A stretch of 64,000 nt of DNA from Streptomyces halstedii (GTDB lineage Bacteria > Actinomycetota > Actinomycetes > Streptomycetales > Streptomycetaceae). Of this stretch, positions 51,083 through 58,324 are shown one piece after another (within the stretch, counting starts at the first letter, position 1; each line of letters begins with the position of its first letter). The stretch spans positions 186,001 to 250,000 of the forward strand of contig JOAZ01000006.1 in NCBI GenBank assembly GCA_000720535.1, in the 5' to 3' direction. The notes beneath the pieces were generated by a model, which worked only from the letters and a program-made list of their open reading frames with translations, ran no database searches and had not been told where the DNA came from. The position numbers and the translations under genes were made by a program.

Positions 51083-52399
51083 ATGGCTGAACTGCAAGAA
51101 GGATCAAAGAAGGACCGCACGGGGGTCGAGCTCTTCGCTGGCGCCGGCGGTCTGGCCATGGCCGTCCACCGTGCCGGATTCCGCCCCCTGCTCTTCAATG
51201 AGTTCGCCAAGCGGGCGTGCGAGACCCTGGAGGCCAACGGGGCCAAGCGGCTACCGGACGGCCAGAAGCCGACGCGGGCTCCCGAACCCGACGAGAAGGT
51301 GCCCCTCGTCGCGGGCGATGTCCAAGAACTCGACATGGACTACCTGGCCGGCGAAGTGGACGTCCTCGCTGGCGGCCCTCCCTGCCAGCCGTTCAGCCTC
51401 GGCGGCGTCGCCAAGGGCGACGAGGACAAGCGGAACATGTTCCCCCAGATGTTCAAGGCCGTCCGGCAGATCCAGCCGAAGGCCGTGATCTGCGAGAACG
51501 TCCGCGGTCTACTCAGGCCCTCATTCCGTCGCTACTTCGACTACATCCAGCGTGAGCTGGAGCTGCCTTTCGAGGAGCGAGTCGACGGCACCGACTGGGA
51601 GCAGCACTACGAGTACCTGCTGGAGCGCCGCGAGAAGGAGCTGGACGATCCCGGGAAGCGGTACGACACCGTCATGATGCCGGTGAACGCGGCCGACTAC
51701 GGGGTTCCGCAGATTCGCAATCGCGTGATCATCGTCGCGTTTCGTCGCGACCTGAACGCCGACCTTGAGCTCTTCAAGGATCTCGTGAGGCCGACGCACT
51801 CCGAGACTGCCCTCTTCCGATCCATGGAGGACGGGAGCTACTGGGAGCGGCACGCGAATGTGCCCGACCACGTGCGCGAGTGGGTCATGGCCCGCCTCCC
51901 GAAGTCCATGCCCATGGACGACCGCCTGCTCCCCTGGCACACCCTGCGTGACGCGATCGTCGGTATCGGTGACAACAAGCCACTGCCAGAGGTACCGGAC
52001 GAGTGGCTGGACCGCACCGAGCACTTCCTCGGCGGGTTCACGGAACACGTCGGTTGGCCCGGTGCCCGCATCTACGACGGGCACACCCCCAACGAACTCG
52101 ACCGCCCGGCGAAGACCGTCAAGGCCGGCGTGCACGGCGTGCCCGGCGGCGAGTCGGTCATGCTCCTGGACGAGCTGGTGGCCGACAAGGCCGCTCAGGG
52201 CGGCGTCCGGTACAAGTACCGGTACATGACGGTTCGCGAAACCGCTCGCGTCATGACCTTCCCCGACACGTGGGAGCTCAAGGGCCCGCGGGGGGAGAAA
52301 ATGCGCCAGCTCGGCAACGCCGTACCCGTTGCCCTTGGCGAGGTCTTCGCCAAGGCGGTCGCCGCCGTCCTGGACGAGGCGGAGGTGCGCCAGAAGTGA
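51083..52399 (+). CDS. DNA (cytosine-5)-methyltransferase
   Basis: A 438-residue C5 methyltransferase from ATG 51083. Motifs: I GVELFAGAGGLAMAV (residues 14-28), IV GGPPCQPFS with catalytic Cys 101, VI ENVRG (138-142), VIII QIRNRVIIVAF (210-220), and X QLGNAVPVALG (409-419). The target-recognition region between VIII and X is of ordinary size. It methylates cytosine in a specific sequence, protecting DNA from the linked endonucleases. Its stop overlaps the vsr start (GTGA). The C5 type together with Vsr means deaminated 5-methylcytosine is an anticipated by-product. Confidence 0.93.
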   Translation: MAELQEGSKKDRTGVELFAGAGGLAMAVHRAGFRPLLFNEFAKRACETLEANGAKRLPDGQKPTRAPEPDEKVPLVAGDVQELDMDYLAGEVDVLAGGPPCQPFSLGGVAKGDEDKRNMFPQMFKAVRQIQPKAVICENVRGLLRPSFRRYFDYIQRELELPFEERVDGTDWEQHYEYLLERREKELDDPGKRYDTVMMPVNAADYGVPQIRNRVIIVAFRRDLNADLELFKDLVRPTHSETALFRSMEDGSYWERHANVPDHVREWVMARLPKSMPMDDRLLPWHTLRDAIVGIGDNKPLPEVPDEWLDRTEHFLGGFTEHVGWPGARIYDGHTPNELDRPAKTVKAGVHGVPGGESVMLLDELVADKAAQGGVRYKYRYMTVRETARVMTFPDTWELKGPRGEKMRQLGNAVPVALGEVFAKAVAAVLDEAEVRQK

Positions 52400-53184
52400 C
52401 GGCGCCCACCAGCAGAGCGCAGAGCGGCTGGAAGCACGACCCGCCGCCGGACCGGGCGTGGAAGGGGCGGCCCGGCAGGGCACGCTCCGCCATCGCCGCT
52501 GAGCAGGACCGGGCGGCCGGCGGTCGTCACAGACGATCTGTGGACCTCGGCGAGGGGCGCTTCGCCCGAGCCTCTGTGGAGCTGAAGGTTCTTCCCGACA
52601 CACGACGCATTCGCGCGTACCTGCGCTGGTCCGACGGTGGCAAGTCCCCGGCCCGCTACCTCGGACAGGTCGAGCACGAGACCCGGGCCGCTAACCTCGC
52701 TGAGGGTTGGAGGATGGCCTGGGAAAAGGGCCTTCTCACCGAGGAACCGCCGGCTGAGGGCTCCTGGGCTTCCTCGCCATCCGTGCGTGCGGTGATGCGG
52801 GGCAACAGGAACAAGGACACCCGGCCAGAGCTGCGACTCCGCTCCTTGCTGCACAAGCAGGGCCTCCGCTACCGCGTGGCGGCACGGCCGCTTCCCGAAC
52901 TGCGACGAACCGCCGACGTGTTGTTCTCCAAGCCAAAGGTTGCGGTCTTCGTTGACGGCTGCTACTGGCACGGATGCCCCGAGCATCTTCGGGAGTCACA
53001 CAAGAACGCCGAGTTCTGGCGTAGCAAGATCGAGGGCAATCGCGCTCGCGATGCCGAGACCGACCGCCTGCTTGGTGAAGCGGGGTGGACCGTCGTCCGC
53101 GTCTGGGAGCACGAAGATCCTGTGGATGCCTGCGCTCGGATCGAGGGCATAGTGCGACAGGCATCAAGGGACTCGACCGGTTAA
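52396..53184 (+). CDS. vsr: Very-short-patch repair endonuclease with N-terminal extension
   Basis: A 262-residue protein from GTG 52396, overlapping the methyltransferase stop. The Vsr domain (about residues 125-255) reads MRGNRNKDTRPELRLRSLLH, RRTADVLFSKPKVAVFVDGC and YWHGCPEHLRESHKNAEFW, with the catalytic Asp in TADVLF and the Cys/His zinc site. Vsr nicks T:G mismatches caused by deamination of 5-methylcytosine. E. coli Vsr has about 156 residues; here about 115 extra N-terminal residues include RRIRAYLRWSDGGKSPARYL and GQVEHETRAANLAEGW, which look like a small separate domain I cannot name. Confidence 0.9.
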   Translation: MTAPTSRAQSGWKHDPPPDRAWKGRPGRARSAIAAEQDRAAGGRHRRSVDLGEGRFARASVELKVLPDTRRIRAYLRWSDGGKSPARYLGQVEHETRAANLAEGWRMAWEKGLLTEEPPAEGSWASSPSVRAVMRGNRNKDTRPELRLRSLLHKQGLRYRVAARPLPELRRTADVLFSKPKVAVFVDGCYWHGCPEHLRESHKNAEFWRSKIEGNRARDAETDRLLGEAGWTVVRVWEHEDPVDACARIEGIVRQASRDSTG

Positions 53185-53251
53185 AGACAGCGCCCGGGAA
53201 GTGCGTTCGCGGCTACGTGCTTGACTCCACCATTGAGGCATGGGGCATGGC

Positions 53252-53348
53252 ATGAACGATTCGATCGTTGAGTGGGCGGCACTGGTGGCGGAGGCAGAGC
53301 TCCGGAGTCCCCTTCCCCGGCGGTGGGCGCATACGCGTGGTGCGGCTG
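53252..53348 (+). pseudogene. Truncated HD-domain phosphohydrolase gene
   Basis: From ATG 53252 the frame reads NDSIVEWAALVAEAELRSPL, PRRWAHTRGAAG and then loses similarity exactly where a transposon-like inverted repeat begins (53349). The preserved part is typical of the start of small actinobacterial HD-domain proteins, which have His in RRWAH. The remainder of the gene is not found on the far side of the insertion, so it has been deleted or replaced. Confidence 0.55.
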
Positions 53349-53383
53349 GGGCCTGTCCGACGGATCTTGTGACCGTCTCGGTC

Positions 53384-54308
53384 CTAGTTCGTTGGCAGGC
53401 TCATGGGGCGGGGAGACCTCACAGGCGAAGAATGGGCTCGGCTGAAGCCGCATCTGCCGAGGTCCTGGCAGCGCGGGGGACGTTGGGGCAGCCACCGCGA
53501 GATCATCAATGGGATCTTGTACCGGAACCGGACCGGGGTGCCGTGGCGGGATCTGCCCACACGTTTCGGCAAGTGGAAGACCGTGTACGAGCGGCATCGG
53601 CGCTGGTCAGCAGACGGAACGTGGGACAGGCTCTTCGCGGCCGTCCTGACCGACGCCGACGAGGAAGGCCGCATCGACTGGTCGATGGTGAGCGTGGACT
53701 CCACCTCCTCCCGGGCCCACCAGCACGCCGCCGGAGCACGCAAGAAGCCTCCAAGGCTGCCGGGGAAAAGACACACGCCCCGGCGGCAGCACCGCCCCGA
53801 CGAGGAACTCGGACGCTCCCGTGGTGGCCTGACTTGCAAATCCACCCCGCCGGTGAGGGAGGGCGCCGGCCACTGGCCCTGCTGATCACCCCAGGCCAGT
53901 GGGGCGACGCCCAGCAGCTCATCCCGGTCATGGAGCGTGTCCGGGTCGCCCGCTTGGGCGGTGGGCGCCCCCGGACTCGGCCCGACCATCTCGGCGGCGA
54001 CAAGGCGTATTCCTCTCGCCGCAACCGCCGTTACCTGCGACGGCGCCAGATCAAGCACATGATCCCCGAGCCGAAAAACCAGCGGGCCAACCGCCAAGCC
54101 CGTGGCAACAAGGGCGGCCGGCCTGCCGGATTCGACAAGACGATCTACAAGCGCGGGAACGAAGTTGAGCGGACGATCAACGCACTGAAGAACTCCCGGG
54201 CAGTAGCTACCAGGTTCGACAAGCGCGCCTACATCTTCCACGGCACCGTCACCCTCGCCGCAGTCCGACTCTGGCTCTGCAGGTGATCCCACCCCTGACA
54301 AACCCTAG
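53384..54308 (+). mobile_element. IS5-family insertion sequence flanked by CTAG
   Basis: CTAG occurs at 53384-53387 and 54305-54308, consistent with a duplicated target. Next to these, TTCGTTGGCAGG on the left and the complement of CCTGACAAAC on the right are weakly matching ends. The transposase fills nearly all of the interior. The exact ends were judged by eye. Confidence 0.55.
53403..54286 (+). CDS. IS5-family transposase in two frames (frameshifted)
   Basis: The first frame (53403-53885) encodes DLTGEEWARLKPHLPRSWQR, GVPWRDLPTRFGKWKTVYER and the first catalytic Asp in MVSVDSTSSRAHQH. The second frame, one base back, continues through IHPAGEGGRRPLALLITPGQ to the second Asp in LGGDKAYSSRRNR and the Glu in NEVERTINALKNSR, ending at 54286. 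A -1 shift is needed, either at GGGGAAAAG (53762-53769) or near TGCAAATCC about 75 bases later. Programmed -1 frameshifting is known in this IS group, so it may be active; a disabling mutation is the alternative. Confidence 0.75.
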
Positions 54309-54655
54309 AGCCAGCGTTGCGCCGTCTCGAGGCTGTCCCCACCACTGGTGTTGAACGCAATGGCGGCCTGGGGCGCATGACGGCGAATCAGATTCACGAT
54401 CTGCTCGAAGAGCGGAAGTAGCTGCTCCGTCTTGCGGATTCCGGCCCCGACAACCACCACGTCCCAGGCACGCTCGGCCAGCGACGCGACGAGGGTGGGC
54501 TCGGCCGAATCGCCGAACACGACCAGCGTCATGGCGGCTTCGATGCTGTGCTCCCCGAACCGGGTCAGCTCCTCCTCCAGGGCCGCACGAAGGCCCTCCG
54601 CGTCGACGCCGGGTATTGCCTGCGGGTCATAACCAACAACAAGTACGGAAGGCAT
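54305..54655 (-). CDS. Conserved 116-residue protein, unknown
   Basis: A 116-residue protein from ATG 54655 (MPSVLVVGYDPQAIPGVDAE). Strand-helix alternation such as AAMTLVVFGDSAEPTLVASL, AWDVVVVGAGIRKTEQLLPL and HAPQAAIAFNTSGGDS suggests a Rossmann-like or receiver-like fold, but no phosphorylation site is obvious. Its TAG stop is part of the CTAG at the end of the IS, so the insertion spared the frame. I have seen similar stand-alone proteins in actinobacteria but know no function. Confidence 0.6.
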   Translation of the reverse strand: MPSVLVVGYDPQAIPGVDAEGLRAALEEELTRFGEHSIEAAMTLVVFGDSAEPTLVASLAERAWDVVVVGAGIRKTEQLLPLFEQIVNLIRRHAPQAAIAFNTSGGDSLETAQRWL

Positions 54656-54703
54656 GCAGCCAACCTACTCGCGCCTATCCGAGCATGATCCGCCGGACAG
54701 GCC

Positions 54704-54739
54704 CTAGGCCAGGGCAGCGGGGTATCTGACCTGGCCTAG
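54704..54739. terminator. Hairpin beyond the outer element
   Basis: Perfect arms CTAGGCCAGG / CCTGGCCTAG with a 16-base loop. It may terminate transcription from the left or right. The remaining 140 bp to the next gene show nothing else. Confidence 0.45.
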
Positions 54740-54882
54740 TCAGAGCAGTCCTCGGCATTCGTACCCGAGACCTACACGGCGTGGGGGACGGTCAGCGATA
54801 GACGCATCTGCCTGACATTGCCTTCCCGCAGCATCGACGCAGAACTCGTTGCCTGTATCGCCCCATCCACTCGTGCCCCAGC

Positions 54883-57378
54883 TCACAGATCCATAACGGC
54901 TCCAAGCGTGTCACCGAGCCGCTCAGAGATCGCGTTGTTCTTCTTCCTGATCCCTGCCACAGCCTTCGCGTACGCGCGCTGAACCTCGGCGGGCTCCGGA
55001 TCGAAACCCGCCTCGCTCCGAGCCTTTACTGCATCTTCGACAAGTTCGGCAAGCCGGACGGCTTGTTCGAGAGCTGCATCTACGCTCTCTCGCAGTTGGT
55101 CAATTCGCGGAGTGACCTGCTCGCGGAGCTCCGCAGCCCGGGCAGCGGGATCCACGAAGTCATGCGCACTACGCGCGGACTGCTCCGTCTCATCACCCTC
55201 GTCCACAATCGACTCGCTGTGATCTTCAGCATTCTGATCTTCATCGGTGGCATCGTCACCACGCCCCGTCCGTGCTCCCGCGAGCTTCGGAAACATGAGG
55301 TCGTACCAACCCTTGTCGGCCAGCACTCCCACCCGTGGACTCCCATCAGCGCCTAGGGCCCAAAATGTCCCCGGGGCTTTGCCGTCCACGCCATCAGCCG
55401 CCTCCGGAGCCCCTAGAACCGACCGCGCGAACACCACGAGCAGCGCATGGGTTACAGAGTCACGCTCAGGCTCTGTAAAGGCCCGAACCAACGCAAGCAC
55501 GGCGTTGGACGGCGTACGACGATCGCCCTTGCGTTCGGCACTCGTCTCCGACCCTTGCCCCGCCGTGATGAACGGCTCCGCCGCATTCACCAGCCCTGGG
55601 ACCATGTGCCGCCGGACGAGTACATTCCAAGCCGCTGCATCGCCGGTCTCACAGGCGGCAATGAGGACGTCTAGCGATCGGCGGTCCTGCACGACCCCGT
55701 ACTGGGTATCCTCGGCGGAAAAAAGTCCGCCCATCGCCGCAAGGTTGCGCTGGTGGACGAAATGCTGGGCAATGGCCGCGGCCCACACCTCCGTGCGCCG
55801 CTCTGCACGCTTCCCGCCCTTGGAGCTCCAGGGAGCCTCTTGGAGGGCTCCTCTGACGACCGGCCAGTAGCGACCAGTCGGCATCCAGGCTCGTGGCGGG
55901 AGGTCCTTAGGACGGGGCGGAACGGGGGGAAACAGCAGCACTGTCGTACAGCGAATCGCCATGTCCCGCAGATCAGCAGGTGCGGGCTCTACGTCGGTCG
56001 GCAGCAGGGCGGCCAGCGGGTCCAGGGGCCCCGCTCCCACCAGCGCGTCCACAATTCCCGGCTCATCCAGGCTGGACGGTTCTACCCTGCCCCCCGTCAG
56101 CTCGCCCGCCAGGAGCGATGTCAAGAGATTCGCTTCCTGGTACGCGGTCACCAGAAGGGTCCAGAGTCCCAGGCTCCTGTCCTCGTCCTCGAATAGCAGC
56201 TGGCCACGCAGATGATCATGGATGTTCAGATCACGCAGCGATGCCTCAAGACGCGCTGGGGAGGCAGCACCAACAACGACCCGGACAGGCACTTCAGCGA
56301 TCCGCTCGGCGCGGCTCGAACGGCACTCCGTGTCCTGCTCTGGGTCCACGGAGTCAACGCGTTCGGCATTGAGCTTGCCACTGACACGCCGCAGGATTTC
56401 GGGCAGCCCCCGCAGAAGTAGGTTGCGATCCGCCTTCTCCCCATCGCGGACCAAGAGCGGTTGCGGCACGCCCGTAAGAAGATGCTCTGCCTCGATGCCG
56501 AAGATCTGCAACCGGGCGTCGGCTCGGTTGTTCCCCGTGACCTGCATAAGTCGCCACGCAGAGAATCGAGTCCCATCAGGATCGGTCATACGTGTCTGCT
56601 GCAGCACTGCAACGGTGGACTCCCGCTGCCCCTCCTGCGACATCGACTCCACCAGGTCATAAGGACGGAGACGGCCACGTTCCCGCATCTGCTGGACAGC
56701 GAACCTCTGCACCGATGCCGCCAGGTCAACCGACATCAGCTCCGTGGTCAATGCGGCCCGCGCAGCTCCATCCTCTTGAGCTGCTTCGACCAGAGGAAGC
56801 GGCCGCCGCGCGCCCAGTGCTACGACGGCATCACGGTGGTCGACTGCAACCCGCTCCCGCACAGCCTGCGCCGCCTCCACGGCCTTTACCGCAGCGTCCT
56901 TCTCCGCCGATGTCGCCCCACGCCCCAACGCTCGCTGAGCGTCCTTCGCTCGACGCAGAGACGCCTCGGCTCCCGCAAGGGCCAATTCGGCAGCCACGAG
57001 GTGTTCATGCCGGACGATGTTCTCTGCCGTCGGCCGAACCCAGCTGCTCCGCGTACGGTCGTTGAGCGCCCACGGGAGCATTCCTGCCCCATGGCCGGAA
57101 AGGTTCAGCAGCAGCAGAGCGTGAGGGGTGCCCCTACCCTCAATGTGATAGGCGGCGGCCTTGAGACGGGGTTCACCGTTCCGGGGGGTCTCGACTACCC
57201 GCTTAGCCTCACCAGCAGCAAGAGTTGGCGCCAGCCCCTCGATCACCGCCTGCCTAGGCGGCGGCACCAGACCAGCGTCAGCGCAGGTGCTCACGATGGC
57301 CCGGTACAGCTTCTCCGGCCACTCCCCCGCCGTCGGGTACGGAAACGGCCCCTGAAGGTCCTTCTTACGGGATGCCAT
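54883..57378 (-). CDS. Large 831-residue island protein, unknown function
   Basis: ATG 57378 (MASRKKDLQGPFPYPTAGEW) is the likeliest start; GTG codons further upstream are in frame, and GGGAGGAAGG lies 15 bases before the ATG. Residues about 130-190 are helical and Ala-rich (coiled-coil-like). Around 225-300, ASVQRFAVQQMRERGRLRPY, RMTDPDGTRFSAWRLMQVTG and NNRADARLQIFG faintly recall ParB/DndB-like domains, but this is weak. No Walker, helicase or nuclease motif is evident. The C-terminus has an acidic linker (DDATDEDQNAEDHSESIVDE) and a final helical region. Position beside restriction-modification genes suggests a defence role by association only. Confidence 0.7.
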   Translation of the reverse strand: MASRKKDLQGPFPYPTAGEWPEKLYRAIVSTCADAGLVPPPRQAVIEGLAPTLAAGEAKRVVETPRNGEPRLKAAAYHIEGRGTPHALLLLNLSGHGAGMLPWALNDRTRSSWVRPTAENIVRHEHLVAAELALAGAEASLRRAKDAQRALGRGATSAEKDAAVKAVEAAQAVRERVAVDHRDAVVALGARRPLPLVEAAQEDGAARAALTTELMSVDLAASVQRFAVQQMRERGRLRPYDLVESMSQEGQRESTVAVLQQTRMTDPDGTRFSAWRLMQVTGNNRADARLQIFGIEAEHLLTGVPQPLLVRDGEKADRNLLLRGLPEILRRVSGKLNAERVDSVDPEQDTECRSSRAERIAEVPVRVVVGAASPARLEASLRDLNIHDHLRGQLLFEDEDRSLGLWTLLVTAYQEANLLTSLLAGELTGGRVEPSSLDEPGIVDALVGAGPLDPLAALLPTDVEPAPADLRDMAIRCTTVLLFPPVPPRPKDLPPRAWMPTGRYWPVVRGALQEAPWSSKGGKRAERRTEVWAAAIAQHFVHQRNLAAMGGLFSAEDTQYGVVQDRRSLDVLIAACETGDAAAWNVLVRRHMVPGLVNAAEPFITAGQGSETSAERKGDRRTPSNAVLALVRAFTEPERDSVTHALLVVFARSVLGAPEAADGVDGKAPGTFWALGADGSPRVGVLADKGWYDLMFPKLAGARTGRGDDATDEDQNAEDHSESIVDEGDETEQSARSAHDFVDPAARAAELREQVTPRIDQLRESVDAALEQAVRLAELVEDAVKARSEAGFDPEPAEVQRAYAKAVAGIRKKNNAISERLGDTLGAVMDL

Positions 57379-58032
57379 CTCGAGGACAGCCTTCCTCCCG
57401 ACGCCAATGCCCACGGACACGTCGCCGGGTATGAACGAACGCGTCCAGCAGAGGCCGGGCGCGGCACGCACCCGGGGACCGCAGACCTCGTTCCACCAAG
57501 GTCATACGTGGGCCGCCGCTCCCGGATCTGTCCCTCTGGGATAAGAAACGGTGCGGCCGTCGACCCCCTACGAGTCCGTTCTGCGGGTGATGCACGCGGA
57601 CATCTCCTCAGACACTCAGGAGGAACGCATGGCTCATACCCCTCGACCCTCCGCCGACGGCGGCATGGGGGGAATGGAACGACAGGATCACTGACGTGCA
57701 CTCAGAGCTTTGCGGGCCCCTGACCGCAGTCACATCAATTTGAAGGAAATGCCACGCAGATTCACCAAAAGCCACGGTTTAGGACAGCCCCTGTGATAAG
57801 GCCGCGATCACCTCGGCACGGAACACTCGATGCGGCCTGGTATTCAAGCACGCGTCGGCCAGTCAACGAGCTCCTCTGCGGATCAAGAACACCGGCGAGG
57901 TTGCAGCCAAGCTGTCCACTCCAGCGCGGGACCACCACCAGGCCACCGCGAGAAGGGACCCACTGCGGCTCCGCTCACGCATGCAACGCCACGGCACCCC
58001 GGCCGCGTCACGCGCCATGCCCCGAGCAACCG
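57379..58032. other. Gene-free right end of the island
   Basis: About 650 bp between the 831-residue gene and the tRNA terminator. Short open frames on both strands lack ribosome-binding sites or family resemblance. Its first part should hold the promoter of the large gene. An integrase would be expected here next to the tRNA but none is visible. Confidence 0.55.
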
Positions 58033-58069
58033 AAAACCCCAGGTCACGGGCTACGTGACCTGGGGTTTT
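58033..58069 (-). terminator. tRNA-Thr terminator
   Basis: Perfect 16-bp arms AAAACCCCAGGTCACG / CGTGACCTGGGGTTTT with a 5-base loop, directly downstream of the tRNA on the minus strand. A diverged copy lies at 47308-47344. Confidence 0.9.
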
Positions 58070-58073
58070 GCCG

Positions 58074-58147
58074 AGCCCCCTGTCGGATTCGAACCGACGA
58101 CCTACGCATTACAAGTGCGTTGCTCTGGCCAGCTGAGCTAAGGAGGC
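58074..58147 (-). tRNA. tRNA-Thr (anticodon UGU)
   Basis: The minus strand folds as a full cloverleaf: acceptor GCCTCCT/AGGGGGC (one G-U), D stem GCTC/GAGC, anticodon stem ACGCA/TGCGT with loop CTTGTAA, and T stem GTCGG/CCGAC with loop TTCGAAT. The discriminator is U and no CCA is encoded. Anticodon TGT reads Thr codons. Its 3' part is the attachment core of the island. Confidence 0.95.
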
Positions 58148-58257
58148 GTGCCGGAGCAGTGTAACCAACGTCGCGGGCCCGGCCGTGCGGAATATTCGGG
58201 ACCTCGGACTGCTGACAGAAACGAAAACGCCAGGTAGCGTCACCTCAGGTTCACTCC

Positions 58258-58273
58258 AGTGGACCACACCACT
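58258..58273. promoter_or_regulatory. DasR-like (dre) site upstream of msiK
   Basis: AGTGGACCACACCACT has perfect AGTGG/CCACT arms and matches the dre consensus at 13 of 16 positions. It lies 51 bp upstream of the msiK start. The nagK site has the same AGTGGAC left half. Confidence 0.6.
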
Positions 58274-58324
58274 CCCTTACTCGGATCGTCCGGCACGTTC
58301 CTGCCGGTGGAGGAGAAGATCAGC

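Larger units (their letters stand above)
53349..54704. mobile_element. Outer mobile element bounded by 20-bp inverted repeats
   Basis: The plus-strand left end GGGCCTGTCCGACGGATCTT and the complement of the right end GGGCCTGTCCGGCGGATCAT match at 18 of 20 positions. This resembles terminal repeats of IS5-like elements I recall from Streptomyces. It interrupts the HD-domain gene at its left end. Inside lie an IS5-type element (53384-54308) and a 116-residue gene. I read it as an older element into which the IS inserted. Confidence 0.5.
47345..58110. mobile_element. Integrated island in tRNA-Thr carrying restriction-modification genes
   Basis: The about 10.7-kb segment lies between the 41-bp core repeats at 47345-47385 and 58070-58110. 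Its gene content is accessory: three GIY-YIG nucleases, a C5 cytosine methyltransferase, Vsr, an AbrB-like protein, an 831-residue unknown and insertion sequences. GC is visibly lower than in the flanks, though I did not compute it. No integrase, excisionase or replication gene is recognisable, so it may be a degenerate element or one mobilised in trans. Integration regenerated a full tRNA at the right end. Confidence 0.8.

Noticed and set aside
57472-58032. Integrase gene expected next to the intact tRNA
   Set aside because: No frame carries the Arg-His-Arg-Tyr pattern of tyrosine recombinases or a serine recombinase motif.
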